From: Clostridiaceae bacterium OM02-2AC
Lineage (GTDB): Bacteria > Bacillota_I > Bacilli_A > Erysipelotrichales > Erysipelotrichaceae
Direction: 5' to 3'
DNA: 64,000 nucleotides
Assembly (NCBI GenBank): GCA_003481775.1
Contig: QULU01000022.1
Location: 15,446-79,445 of the forward strand
Position numbers and translations under genes: made by a program. Under the pieces are notes generated by a model. The model was not told where the DNA came from. It saw only the letters and a list, made by a program, of their open reading frames with translations, and made no database searches. Shown piece after piece: positions 19,163 through 28,621 of the stretch. The stretch's first letter is position 1. Each line of letters opens with the position of its first letter.

Positions 19163-20161
19163 TTATTCCTCCCCTTTCGCATCATCAAACAGGAAACAGC
19201 TAACGTGATGTCTGGATCCGACCTTTACGTCATGAGGCTGTGATTCCCTGCATTTTGGCATCGCCTTTGGACAACGGTCTGCGAAATAGCAGCCCTTTGG
19301 CAGATTGATTGGGTTTGGTACATTCCCTTCGATCGTACTCAGGCGTTTGCTTCCGCTGTTCAGGGAAGGCATACTGCTCATTAAGCCGACCGTATACGGA
19401 TGCTTCGGATTTTTGAAGATTTCAAATACCGGAGCACTTTCTACTACCTTGCCGGCATACATGACATTTACATGATCCGCCATCTGTGCAACGACACCAA
19501 GGTCATGCGTAATCAGCATGATGGAGGTTCCTGTTTTTTCCTTCAGGTCATTCATCAGCTTCAGAATCTGTGCCTGAATGGTTACATCCAGCGCAGTAGT
19601 CGGTTCATCGGCAATCAGCAGCTTTGGATTACATGCAAGTGCCATAGCGATCATAACACGCTGACGCATACCACCGGAAAGCTGGTGCGGATAGTTGTCC
19701 ACAACCTTTTCCGGGCGGGAAATCCCAACCATGTCCAGAAGCTTGACAGCACGTTCGTGTGCCTCTTCCTTTTTTACATCCTCATGCAGCAGGATGTTTT
19801 CCATAATCTGATTTCCTACGGTGAATACCGGGTTCAGTGAAGTCATCGGCTCCTGAAAAATCATAGAAATATCATTTCCACGAATTTTACGGATTTCATC
19901 ATCCTTTAATGTCGCAAGGTTTTTATCCCCGTACATGATCTTGCTGTCATCCCCAATTTTACCGGGTTCATCCACCAAACCAAGGATACTCATAGCCGTA
20001 ACACTCTTTCCACAGCCGGATTCACCAACGATTGCCAGTGTTTCGTTTTCGTACATTTTGAAGTTGTTTCCGTCTACCGCCTTGGAAACACCCTTTTTTG
20101 TATAGAAATATACTTTCAGATTTTCAACATCCAATATTTTCTTATTCTTTACTTGTTCCAT
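19163..20161 (-). CDS. oppD: Oligopeptide ABC transporter ATP-binding protein OppD
   Basis: The second ATPase of the peptide importer, 332 residues. It shows Walker A GESGCGKS, signature LSGGMRQRVMIAMALA, Walker B LLIADEPTTALD, the H-loop ITHDLG, and a C-terminal CYFADRCPKAMPKC cysteine cluster as in OppF. I choose the ATG at 20161, nine bases from AGGAG, over an in-frame GTG at 20167 that is only three bases from it. The gene sits 12 bases after oppC. Confidence 0.95.
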   Translation of the reverse strand: MEQVKNKKILDVENLKVYFYTKKGVSKAVDGNNFKMYENETLAIVGESGCGKSVTAMSILGLVDEPGKIGDDSKIMYGDKNLATLKDDEIRKIRGNDISMIFQEPMTSLNPVFTVGNQIMENILLHEDVKKEEAHERAVKLLDMVGISRPEKVVDNYPHQLSGGMRQRVMIAMALACNPKLLIADEPTTALDVTIQAQILKLMNDLKEKTGTSIMLITHDLGVVAQMADHVNVMYAGKVVESAPVFEIFKNPKHPYTVGLMSSMPSLNSGSKRLSTIEGNVPNPINLPKGCYFADRCPKAMPKCRESQPHDVKVGSRHHVSCFLFDDAKGEE

Positions 20162-20173
20162 ACTCACCAGCTC

Positions 20174-21088
20174 CTATCGTATATCTTTCGGGTCAAACGC
20201 ATCACGCAGTCCCTCTCCAATCAGATTGATGGAGATAACGGTCAGCAGACACATGATACCGGCAGGCAGCCAGTTCCACGGATAATCCTGGAAGACTTCG
20301 GTATTCCTTGCCAGTTCCATCAGATTTCCCCAGGAAGGCGTAGGTGCGGTAACACCCATACCAAGGAAAGATAATCCGGCCTCTGTCAGAATAGCACTCG
20401 CCATGGACAATGTCGCATTAACAATGATCATGGATAAAACATTCGGTATCAGATGCTTGAATATCTTTGAAAAATCACTCAGACCAAGTGCCTCACAGGC
20501 CTGCATGAATTCCTGTTCACGAAGTGACAGAATCTGCCCGCGCACAAGACGCGCCAGTCCCGGCCACGACAATACACCGATCAGAAACGATACGATATAC
20601 ATTTTCACATTTGAAGGTGTCCATAACATATTATATGCCAGTACAAGAATCAGTGGTGTAAATGGCAGAGAGTACACAATCTCCGCAAATCGCATAAGAA
20701 GATTGTCAATCCATCCACCATAATAACCGGATATACCACCGATTACACAGCCAAGGAACACCGTAATCAGGGCAGCGATGATACCTACCATGATAGAAAT
20801 ACGTCCACCTAGGAACAAACGGAAGAATACATCACGCCCCTGCTGGTCAGTACCCAGCCAGTGCTCAGCATTCGGTCCAATATTTTTTGTATCAAAGCTA
20901 TAATCATTTACATTAACACCGCTTATAATCGGTACAAAAATCACGGCAAGAACGATCAGTATAAAAATGATCAGACCAGCCATAGCGATTTTGTTTTGTC
21001 TGAATTTATTCCATGCAATTTGCCAAGGGCCCATGGTATCGCTTTTATCCAGCTTTATTTCAGTTTGATTTACATTTTCTTTCGCCAT
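20174..21088 (-). CDS. oppC: Oligopeptide ABC transporter permease OppC
   Basis: A 304-residue integral membrane permease with an N-terminal OppC-type cytoplasmic segment and about six membrane spans. The EAA loop that contacts the ATPases is visible as EALGLSDFSKIFKHLIPN. The start is the ATG at 21088 with AGAGGTGA six bases upstream; the earlier GTG in frame overlaps that RBS. It follows oppB by 11 bases. Confidence 0.95.
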   Translation of the reverse strand: MAKENVNQTEIKLDKSDTMGPWQIAWNKFRQNKIAMAGLIIFILIVLAVIFVPIISGVNVNDYSFDTKNIGPNAEHWLGTDQQGRDVFFRLFLGGRISIMVGIIAALITVFLGCVIGGISGYYGGWIDNLLMRFAEIVYSLPFTPLILVLAYNMLWTPSNVKMYIVSFLIGVLSWPGLARLVRGQILSLREQEFMQACEALGLSDFSKIFKHLIPNVLSMIIVNATLSMASAILTEAGLSFLGMGVTAPTPSWGNLMELARNTEVFQDYPWNWLPAGIMCLLTVISINLIGEGLRDAFDPKDIR

Positions 21089-21099
21089 TCTAATCACCT

Positions 21100-22080
21100 C
21101 TATTCTACTTTAACACGTGGATCGACAACGGAATACAGAATATCTGACAGCAGATTTCCCAGCACCATCAAAATGGCAGAGAACATCAGACACGCCGTGA
21201 TAATACTCTGATCCTGTCCACTGATCGCCTCGATCAAAATCTTACCCAGACCAGGCCACAGGAATACGGATTCCAGAATCATTGCTCCACTGAACAGGGA
21301 AGGAATGTACAGACCCAGCAGTGTAACAAGAGGTATCAGCGCATTTTTAAATGCATGACGGTAAATAACAGTTTTCTCTTTCAAACCCTTTGCACGCGCA
21401 GTTCGTACATAGTCCTGATTGATAACATCAATCATAGAGCTTCGTACATAACGGGAGAAGGTCGCAAAGTTACCGAACGCAAGAACGATTGTCGGCAGCA
21501 GCATATGCAATGCAACATCCCCGACTTCCTGGAATATGTTATCATATCCGAAGACGGCGAGATCCGGGGTTCGCATACCATTGACCGGTATGACTCCGGA
21601 AGGCAGCGCCACGAAGAAAATCAGAATCAGTGCAAAGAAGAACGTTGGCACAGATACGCCCAGCAGGGAGAATACTGTCCAGAAATTGTCGAATTTAGAG
21701 AATTTTTTCGTTGCCTGCTTAATTCCAATCGGAATAGAAAGTCCAATACCGATAACAAGGGAAACCAGATTCAGCAGGAATGTATTCCATACGTAGTCTC
21801 CAATGATTTCAGAAACTGGAAGTTTGAACTTGGTAGATGTCCCCAGTTCTCCTTTAGCAAGATTTCCAACCCAGATTACATACTGTTCTGGTAGAGATTT
21901 ATCAAGTCCCAATTCCTCACGAATCTGCTGTTTCTGTTCCGGGGTAGCCTTGCTTCCCATTCCCAGATAAGCATCAACTGGATCTCCTGGCATTCCCTTT
22001 ACGGTCCCAAAAATGACGATTGAAATAATAAATATGACAGGAATTAGATTTAGCAAACGTTTAACTATATATTTCAGCAT
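21100..22080 (-). CDS. oppB: Oligopeptide ABC transporter permease OppB
   Basis: A 326-residue permease with an N-terminal span beginning MLKYIVKRLLNLIP, typical of OppB/DppB, followed by a large extracytoplasmic loop and five further spans. The EAA loop reads ARAKGLKEKTVIYRHAFKNA. The start at 22080 follows GGAGGTGATCTC; the frame extends further upstream, but that part overlaps the intercistronic hairpin. The hairpin between oppA and oppB probably lowers oppB-F expression relative to oppA. Confidence 0.95.
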   Translation of the reverse strand: MLKYIVKRLLNLIPVIFIISIVIFGTVKGMPGDPVDAYLGMGSKATPEQKQQIREELGLDKSLPEQYVIWVGNLAKGELGTSTKFKLPVSEIIGDYVWNTFLLNLVSLVIGIGLSIPIGIKQATKKFSKFDNFWTVFSLLGVSVPTFFFALILIFFVALPSGVIPVNGMRTPDLAVFGYDNIFQEVGDVALHMLLPTIVLAFGNFATFSRYVRSSMIDVINQDYVRTARAKGLKEKTVIYRHAFKNALIPLVTLLGLYIPSLFSGAMILESVFLWPGLGKILIEAISGQDQSIITACLMFSAILMVLGNLLSDILYSVVDPRVKVE

Positions 22081-22134
22081 GAGATCACCTCCAAAAAAAC
22101 TTATTTTGAAACATAGAAGTTGAAATAAAAACAT

Positions 22135-22166
22135 AAATAAGAGCAAGTGTATCCTTGCTCTTATTT
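22135..22166 (-). terminator. Intra-operon hairpin between oppA and oppB
   Basis: A perfect 13-bp stem, AAATAAGAGCAAG / CTTGCTCTTATTT, with a 6-base loop. The T tract after it is imperfect, so partial termination or 3'-end stabilisation of oppA mRNA is likely, giving excess binding protein. Confidence 0.7.
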
Positions 22167-22193
22167 GAACACTTTACAGTTTACTACTTAAAT

Positions 22194-23894
22194 TTACTCG
22201 ATTGTAGCATCCCTCAGACCGTGTGTCCACTGGTACAGTGCACTTGTCTTCAGGTTTTTGATCTTCTTGTTGTAGAAGTCAAAGTAAGTGTTACCATATA
22301 CAGGCAGTGCAGAAACGTCTTCATTTACCTGTTTCTGAGCCTCTACCCATTTGTCTTTTGCTTTATCCATATCCATTTCTGTCAATGCAGCATCCATCAG
22401 ACTATCCAGCTTCTCATCTTTCAGACGGCTTGTGTTGTCCAGACCATCACCAACATATTTGGAATCAAAGTTTGTTACAGCACCTGACATTGTATCGTCT
22501 GTGAAAGAAGTAGCCATGAAGTAAACGTTCCATTCTTCAATGTTCTTGTCATAGTATACTTTGTCCATCAGTGTGTTGAAGTCAACAGTTGCAACCTTAA
22601 CATCAGCTTTCAGCTCTTCGCCCCAAGCCTTTTTCCACATAGGGATCAGGTTGTTCAGGATATCGTGGTCTTTGATTGCCATGATTTTGATTTCCAGCTT
22701 CTGTCCGTCTTTTTCACGGTATCCGCTAGCTCCAACTTTCCATCCTGCATCATCCAGAATCTGTTTTGCTTTTTTGATGTCATAGTTGTAGTTTGTTAAG
22801 CCGTCAACCTTTTCCTCGCCAGTGATAACTTTACCAAGCTTAGAGATTGGGTTGTTCCATGTTGTAGGTACATAACCGATTTCTACACCATCCAGATCCT
22901 TGCAGTCTTTGCATTCATAGTAAGAATTAACGAATGACTGACGGTCAAATGCGTAAGACAGTGCCTGACGTACTTCTTTTTCACTTGTTGCACCATTTAC
23001 CGTGTTGTAAGTGATGTAACCCATACCACCACGTGGGTAGTGGTTGATTGTCAGATCCTTGTTGTTGGAAGCAGGCCCGATTTTCTTAGGTTCAATCTGT
23101 CCTGCAAGCAGGTCGATATTACCGGATTTCAGCTCCTGATATTCCGTTTCCATCTTAACAGGCTTGATGATGACATTCTGAATACCCTTGTAATCATCGC
23201 CCCAGTATTTCTCATTCTTCTTCAGAGAAGCACCTGTACCAGCTTCCCATTTGTCCAATACATATGGTCCGGTACCGATTGGTTTACCTACAGCATCCTG
23301 AATTGGTTTTGTTTTCTTGTAAGCATAGGAATCCTTAAACTGGTTAGAGCTGATAACGCTGATGTTCATCAGACTCTGCAGATTATCGTTTCTTGCTTCT
23401 GTGAAGTGGAATACGACAGTGTAATCGTCCTTCACTTCAATACCAGGATAATCTGGTTCTTTCTTGTTCTTTTTGTTGTTGTACTCTTTGTATCCTTCCA
23501 GATACTGGCAAGTAGAGATGAAACGTCCTGTATAGCTTGGATCTGAAACTACCTTGTATGAGAATTCAACATCCTTTGCTGTGAAGTCGCTTCCGTCTGA
23601 GAATTTAACACCCTTTCTCAGATTGAATGTAATTGTTTTACCATCTTTGGCAACGTCCGTTTTTTCTGCCAGAGAAGGCTGTAAATTACCATCCACGTCA
23701 TACTCCATCAATTTGTTGTACACCAGATCGATTACGTATCCGTCGTAAGCACCAGTGTAGTACAATGGTGAAAATGTTCCTGTAAGTTCCTCAGCTCCTA
23801 CAACTAATGTATCACTTTTTTTAGAAGACCCTCCACAGGCTGTCAGTGAAAGCGCACATGCTGCTGCGGCCATCACTTTGAATAGCTTTTTCAT
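22194..23894 (-). CDS. oppA: Oligopeptide-binding lipoprotein OppA
   Basis: A 566-residue solute-binding protein (SBP family 5) that captures peptides outside the cell and delivers them to OppBC. The signal peptide ends at lipobox LTAC with lipidated C20, followed by a GGSSKKSD linker. Domain signatures include the N-terminal FNLRKGVKFSDGS and the central GTGPYVLDKWEAG. It is the first gene of the operon, with a promoter upstream and a hairpin before oppB. An AGGAGGGAATT precedes the ATG. Confidence 0.95.
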   Translation of the reverse strand: MKKLFKVMAAAACALSLTACGGSSKKSDTLVVGAEELTGTFSPLYYTGAYDGYVIDLVYNKLMEYDVDGNLQPSLAEKTDVAKDGKTITFNLRKGVKFSDGSDFTAKDVEFSYKVVSDPSYTGRFISTCQYLEGYKEYNNKKNKKEPDYPGIEVKDDYTVVFHFTEARNDNLQSLMNISVISSNQFKDSYAYKKTKPIQDAVGKPIGTGPYVLDKWEAGTGASLKKNEKYWGDDYKGIQNVIIKPVKMETEYQELKSGNIDLLAGQIEPKKIGPASNNKDLTINHYPRGGMGYITYNTVNGATSEKEVRQALSYAFDRQSFVNSYYECKDCKDLDGVEIGYVPTTWNNPISKLGKVITGEEKVDGLTNYNYDIKKAKQILDDAGWKVGASGYREKDGQKLEIKIMAIKDHDILNNLIPMWKKAWGEELKADVKVATVDFNTLMDKVYYDKNIEEWNVYFMATSFTDDTMSGAVTNFDSKYVGDGLDNTSRLKDEKLDSLMDAALTEMDMDKAKDKWVEAQKQVNEDVSALPVYGNTYFDFYNKKIKNLKTSALYQWTHGLRDATIE

Positions 23895-23929
23895 CTAATT
23901 CCCTCCTATCATTCCTGATAATGACCTTA

Positions 23930-23957
23930 TTATATCGTAATTCACATAGAATTACAA
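23930..23957 (-). promoter_or_regulatory. Promoter of the opp operon
   Basis: On the minus strand, -35 TTGTAA and -10 TATAAT are separated by about 16-17 bases, roughly 35 bases upstream of the oppA start. Confidence 0.6.
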
Positions 23958-24133
23958 TATTTTAACCCTCACTTTCACACGAAAATGTCATTTTTGTTTA
24001 CATTTTCATGAAAGAAAACCGTCATTTTTATGAAACCAAATGCATTCGTATGCTATGTATCACTTTATTTTCAGACAAAATGATAAATTTGTACATTATA
24101 TATGGACACCCTTTCGCACCCTGTCAACAGCAG

Positions 24134-24170
24134 AAAAAAAGGATGCTCCCAATATGAGAACACATCCTCT
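24134..24170 (-). terminator. Terminator after PPi-phosphofructokinase
   Basis: AGGATG / CATCCT stem with a loop of about 17 bases, followed by TTTTTTT on the minus strand. Confidence 0.75.
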
Positions 24171-24189
24171 TTGCTGTTCATTTATAATC

Positions 24190-25395
24190 TTATCGTTTGT
24201 TGAACGGAACGATTGTCTTAGGAATTCCGTTTTCCATGATCAGTGTAGGCTCACCCTGAATCAGTGGTGTGATATAGTCATAGAATTCCTGTGTCAGACC
24301 CTGGTAATCCGGCAGAATCCATTCAACCGGTACATGTTTTACATGGTTAGCGAAGTTTTCAGCAGGTCCGGAGATGAATTTTGCATTGTATCTTCCATCC
24401 ACATATTCTCTCTGTACGGCAACTACGTGTCCTGTAAATTTGCCATCAGCACTTCTGCTGTGTGCTGACATACCCAGCTCAAATGCTTCTGTAACGTCAA
24501 CCAGAGACTGTGCGAAGTTGGAGCTTCTCGCTGCAGTGCTCAGATCCTGCACCTTTGCACGAGGAGCGATACCAGCTTCCAGAATCATGTTTTTCAGGTT
24601 TTCCCCGGCACCACCTAATACAGCGTGTCCGAAACCGTCATTTACTGCCTCACCAGCTGCAATGTATGTACCGTCTGCATAGTGAGCACCCTCACTTGTA
24701 ACGATGTAGCATTTTCCTTTTTCATCCATGCATTTCTTAACCTGTGCAAGGAATTTTTCCTTATCGAAATCCACCTCAGGCAGAACGATCAGGTCAACTC
24801 TTCCGGTTACAACAGTAGAACCTGCAAGCCATCCTGCATCTCTACCCATGGTTTCCAGAATAAATACTTCTTCACGTGTATATACGTTGTAGTCCAGCCA
24901 AGTAGCGTTTACAACTTCATTAGCAAATTTAGCTCCTGAAGCAAATCCCGGACAGTGATCAGTAACCATCAGGTCATTGTCTACCGTTTTTGGAATACCA
25001 ACGAAACGCTTGTCGATATTGTTTGCCTTCGCCCACTGGCTCAGTGCATCAACCGTATCCATAGAGTCATTTCCACCGATATAGAACAGAATTTCGATAT
25101 CATGCTTATCCATGATTTCAACCAGCTTGCGGTAATCTGTTTCATCGTTTCTCTTCAGCTTGTAACGGCAGCTTCCAAGTGCAGAAGACGGCGTCTGACG
25201 CAGAAGTCTGTTTTCGTACTCGCTCATGTTTGTCAGATCGTATAAACGGTCTTCCAGAATTCCTTCAATACCATTTAATCCACCATATACGTGGTCATAT
25301 ACAGGGTTCAACTGGTTTGCGCGTACCACACCTGCCAAAGAAGCGTTAATAACGGTAGTTGGTCCACCAGACTGTGCAACTAAACAATTTGCCAT
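24190..25395 (-). CDS. Diphosphate-dependent fructose-6-phosphate 1-phosphotransferase
   Basis: A glycolytic enzyme that phosphorylates fructose-6-phosphate using pyrophosphate, reversibly. The 401-residue protein belongs to the PfkA superfamily. Cofactor choice reads from two spots: GGND at 107-110, where ATP enzymes have GGDG, and PKTVDND with K136, where ATP enzymes have PGT. Both favour PPi, although N109 replaces the usual first aspartate of GGDD. The start at 25395 has GGAGG eight bases upstream; an ATG at 25425 lacks an RBS. It is followed by its own terminator. Use of PPi saves ATP in fermentation. Confidence 0.9.
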   Translation of the reverse strand: MANCLVAQSGGPTTVINASLAGVVRANQLNPVYDHVYGGLNGIEGILEDRLYDLTNMSEYENRLLRQTPSSALGSCRYKLKRNDETDYRKLVEIMDKHDIEILFYIGGNDSMDTVDALSQWAKANNIDKRFVGIPKTVDNDLMVTDHCPGFASGAKFANEVVNATWLDYNVYTREEVFILETMGRDAGWLAGSTVVTGRVDLIVLPEVDFDKEKFLAQVKKCMDEKGKCYIVTSEGAHYADGTYIAAGEAVNDGFGHAVLGGAGENLKNMILEAGIAPRAKVQDLSTAARSSNFAQSLVDVTEAFELGMSAHSRSADGKFTGHVVAVQREYVDGRYNAKFISGPAENFANHVKHVPVEWILPDYQGLTQEFYDYITPLIQGEPTLIMENGIPKTIVPFNKR

Positions 25396-25467
25396 GTTAT
25401 AATTCCTCCTATTAACATTTAACATTACGGCATTATTTTAGCACATAATCCGCTATTTTTAAAGTTC

Positions 25468-25818
25468 CTATTTGCTTTTCTTTGTATTATACTGCCCAAA
25501 AATCCCGATAAAATCAAGAATCAGGTCATTCACAAGCAGAATTGCGGAAACCTGCCAGTTTTTAAAGGCGATGATGATCATACCGGCCAGCATACAGCCC
25601 TCCAGAATCAACAGCAGACGGATATCCTTTTTATAACGCCCATCCTGCCACAACGGCAGCAGTCCCTTCACATCCTGATGCTTCAATATATAGTCATCCA
25701 TCAAAATCAATACGATCCAGTACAGCACACCGCCATCGCGATAGCTGTATAGAAGTGCCGGCATCAGCGCCAGCTCCATAAGGTGCGCCAGTAAATTATC
25801 CTGTATTGTTTTCTCCAT
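25468..25818 (-). CDS. Small membrane protein, unknown function
   Basis: A 116-residue protein that I do not recognise. It has about four hydrophobic segments, near residues 10-25, 32-42, 70-85 and 90-108, with charged connecting loops (KHQDVKGLL, WQDGRYKKD) and a lysine-rich C-terminus. The ATG at 25818 is preceded by GAGGATGTGAG; a TTG two codons upstream is less likely. It lies 60 bases downstream of the GerA-type gene on the same strand and may be co-transcribed with it. PPi-phosphofructokinase follows 72 bases further on. Confidence 0.7.
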   Translation of the reverse strand: MEKTIQDNLLAHLMELALMPALLYSYRDGGVLYWIVLILMDDYILKHQDVKGLLPLWQDGRYKKDIRLLLILEGCMLAGMIIIAFKNWQVSAILLVNDLILDFIGIFGQYNTKKSK

Positions 25819-25878
25819 ATGCAACTCACATCCTCATGCATATGGTATCACGTTTCACAGATTATGGAAGAAAAAGTT

Positions 25879-27297
25879 TCAGGATCGGCTGCTGCTTTTC
25901 CCGCGCAGCTTTTTTCTTGCGAAAATCATTTTGAAATCATGCGGATTAAACGGGAACAACGGATAGAAATAGGAGGTTTTCGTCACGGTGCGGTTGCTTG
26001 CCATAATGATCAGCATAAGAGCAATACCGAGCCAGAATCCCCAGGTCGGCGATATAGCGGTAAGTATCAGCAGCATCACACGCATAAATTTGATTGCATA
26101 GCCCAGCTCATAGCTTGGCTGTGTGAAGTTCGCAAGTGCTACAAAGGCCATATATAGGATAATTTCCGGTGCCAGCCAGCCTGCGTTCACTGCAAAATCA
26201 CCAAGAATCAGTGCACCGATGATACTGAAGGAGCTGTTCAGGGAGCTTGGGGTATTGAGGGATGCCATCTTCAGCGCATCAATACCGAATTCCAGCACCA
26301 GAAACTGCACGATGATCGGCAGATTCATATGGTCCTGTATCATCGCAAAGCTCAACCAGTCAGGTGTCAGCTGTGGATTGCAGTTGAGATAGTACCAGAT
26401 CGGTGTGACAAGCAGTGTCAGAAAAAACACCATGATACGCACGATGCGCAGATAGCTTCCGGTAATCGGCGGCAGATAATAGTCCTGTGCCTCCTGTATG
26501 AAGTCAAAAAAGCTGGTTGGCAGGATCAGCACGCTGGGCGAGTTATCGATCATCAGGATAACCTTTCCCTCCAGAATATTGCTGCTGGCCGCATCCGGGC
26601 GTTCTGTATAGCGGACCTTGGGAAACGGATTCAGCCATTTGTGCGGTACCAGTGCTTCGGCAAGACTCTCCTGTGCCATGGTCAGCGCCTCCACATGGAT
26701 TTCCGACAGCTTTCTGCGGATATCATCCAGCAAATCCTTATCAGCTAGTCCATCCATATAGCACAGCACAATATCACTTTTACTCATAGAGCCTAACGTA
26801 TGATATTCCATTCGCAGATGTGTATCCCGTATTCTGCGCCGAATGAGGGCTGTATTGAAAATCAGTGTCTCCACAAAGCCGTCCCGACTGCCGCGCAGCA
26901 CCTTATCATCCTCCGGCTCCTGCATACTTCGTGTGGGATAGGTTCTGGCATCAATAACGATACCCTCCTCATAGCCTTCCACGATCATCAGGACACTGCC
27001 GCTTAAAACAGACGTAATCATCGCAGCAAAATCCGGCTGCACATCAACCTCGAGATAGGAGAGCCAGGAGTCACAGAAGGTCTGAATATCCTGTGTTTGC
27101 ACGCATTCCTTCAAATCGGCCTTTAATAGAAACTCCATCATTTTTTCCAGTATTTCGTCCTTCGCAAAGCCGTCCACAAAGTACAGATTCATATGGATTC
27201 CCTGTACGAGCAGCGGTTTTACGACGATATCAAAATTTAAATCCGTCTGCATTTGCTCTTTCAGGCGGGTATTCAGTTTCTCATATTCCTTTTTCAT
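25879..27297 (-). CDS. GerA/SpoVAF-type spore germination protein
   Basis: A 472-residue membrane protein of the GerA family. The family forms nutrient receptors in the spore inner membrane, and the SpoVAF branch associates with the SpoVA Ca-DPA channel. The N-terminal soluble half contains segments such as GSVLMIVEGYEEGIVIDART and RGSRDGFVETLIFNTALIRRR, both highly typical. The C-terminal half has about five membrane spans. No gerB or gerC genes and no spoVA genes are adjacent, so it is an orphan; the compact length and RGSRDGF context favour the SpoVAF branch, which I infer rather than prove. The ATG at 27297 is six bases after AGGTG. It implies the host forms spores. Confidence 0.88.
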   Translation of the reverse strand: MKKEYEKLNTRLKEQMQTDLNFDIVVKPLLVQGIHMNLYFVDGFAKDEILEKMMEFLLKADLKECVQTQDIQTFCDSWLSYLEVDVQPDFAAMITSVLSGSVLMIVEGYEEGIVIDARTYPTRSMQEPEDDKVLRGSRDGFVETLIFNTALIRRRIRDTHLRMEYHTLGSMSKSDIVLCYMDGLADKDLLDDIRRKLSEIHVEALTMAQESLAEALVPHKWLNPFPKVRYTERPDAASSNILEGKVILMIDNSPSVLILPTSFFDFIQEAQDYYLPPITGSYLRIVRIMVFFLTLLVTPIWYYLNCNPQLTPDWLSFAMIQDHMNLPIIVQFLVLEFGIDALKMASLNTPSSLNSSFSIIGALILGDFAVNAGWLAPEIILYMAFVALANFTQPSYELGYAIKFMRVMLLILTAISPTWGFWLGIALMLIIMASNRTVTKTSYFYPLFPFNPHDFKMIFARKKLRGKSSSRS

Positions 27298-27376
27298 TTG
27301 CATCACCTGCTGTTATCGTGTGCAGAATGAAAGAAATTATGCAGGAACCTGTTATACAGATATCAATAAACCATAA

Positions 27377-28621
27377 TTAAATAACTTTCACCTTCCTACA
27401 TTCTTCATAACACCTTTTACTAATTCTAAGACATTTCTCACCAAAAGTAATTGCATCTTCTAAATTATTAATTTCAAACCTGAAACATCCAATTCGCATC
27501 GAGGACCCCAAACGAAAATTTTTATCTGAATAATCAAACTTTATCCATTTCACGTCTTTATTTTGTTCATCTTTAATTTCCTTATTTATTTTTTCACGAA
27601 TATCTAATATATTATTTTTTTGTATTTCTAATTCCGGTTTTTTCAGCTTCACGTTTCTCTCGTAAATCAAGGACATTTTCACTGCTACAAGATATTCTCT
27701 TTCTTCATCAAGTTTAGTATAACGGGGTATTTCCATTTGTAAATACATGGATAAATACATTTTCCATTCCCTTTGTTTAAGCCATATATATTCAGTCTTA
27801 TTCCATGTCAGACAATCAAAGCCTCCTCTTTTATTATTCACATATCCGCACCAGTCAAAGCTTTCCCTTTTAATACGTTTAGATTCAAAAAGATAATCAA
27901 AAAATCGATATACCGCACCATTATAAATCCCAATATATTCTAGCTTCTGTTTATTATCTATATCTATTTTTGTATGTTCAATCTTACGATCAAGTTTTTC
28001 AATAAAATCAAACAGATAAATGTGAGCATCCTGTGTTACGATCCCTTTTGAGAGAATCCTATAAAGCTCTTCGAAATCAATAATACTTATATTTTCATGA
28101 AATATATTTTGTTTTTCTATTTCTGACATTTTATTTCTTTCTGTTCTATTCATATATTCTGTTTTCACATAAGAAATGTAGAGATTATTTTCATCATATA
28201 TTTCGGGGTTCTCTGCAAGTACTGCTTTATAATACGCTTCTAACTGGTTGTGTTCCCATGTATCAATCTTATCCTCTATGATAAGATAAAGGTTATTCTC
28301 ACTTTCCTTCACCTTCACAAAGATATCTACCAGGCCTTTCTTATTTTTAAGCTTCGAGCCATCTGCATCATGTATTGCTATATTAACCTTTCTCTGTCTT
28401 TCAATATCCATTACATAATAATCAAGACGATCCTCTTTATCATCTTTATTCAACATCCTTTTCAGAAATCGCTGCGAAACCCTAAATAAATCACCATGTT
28501 CTTCCTTACTCTCTTTCGTTGAGTAACTCAACAGCCAGCAGAAAAAAGCATCCTGCGATAGTTCACTTGTTGCATAATCAAACAAGTTATGTGAAACATC
28601 ATTTCCTTTGCAAACCGTCAT
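27377..28621 (-). CDS. PD-(D/E)XK nuclease-family protein, AT-rich, paired with WYL regulator
   Basis: A 414-residue protein with a PD-(D/E)XK core near residues 95-140: VDIFVK supplies the acidic residue, LYLIIEDKID supplies the E-x-K, and a QLEAYYKAV helix follows. This matches the PDDEXK_4 group of uncharacterised nucleases. The rest is charged and unrecognised. GGAGG precedes the ATG by nine bases. The gene is strikingly AT-rich (about a quarter to a third G+C in lines I counted) against roughly half or more in neighbouring GerA DNA, which suggests horizontal acquisition. Its start overlaps the WYL-regulator gene by 23 bases, so the two form one unit. A role in phage or plasmid defence is plausible but unproven. 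Confidence 0.75.
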   Translation of the reverse strand: MTVCKGNDVSHNLFDYATSELSQDAFFCWLLSYSTKESKEEHGDLFRVSQRFLKRMLNKDDKEDRLDYYVMDIERQRKVNIAIHDADGSKLKNKKGLVDIFVKVKESENNLYLIIEDKIDTWEHNQLEAYYKAVLAENPEIYDENNLYISYVKTEYMNRTERNKMSEIEKQNIFHENISIIDFEELYRILSKGIVTQDAHIYLFDFIEKLDRKIEHTKIDIDNKQKLEYIGIYNGAVYRFFDYLFESKRIKRESFDWCGYVNNKRGGFDCLTWNKTEYIWLKQREWKMYLSMYLQMEIPRYTKLDEEREYLVAVKMSLIYERNVKLKKPELEIQKNNILDIREKINKEIKDEQNKDVKWIKFDYSDKNFRLGSSMRIGCFRFEINNLEDAITFGEKCLRISKRCYEECRKVKVI

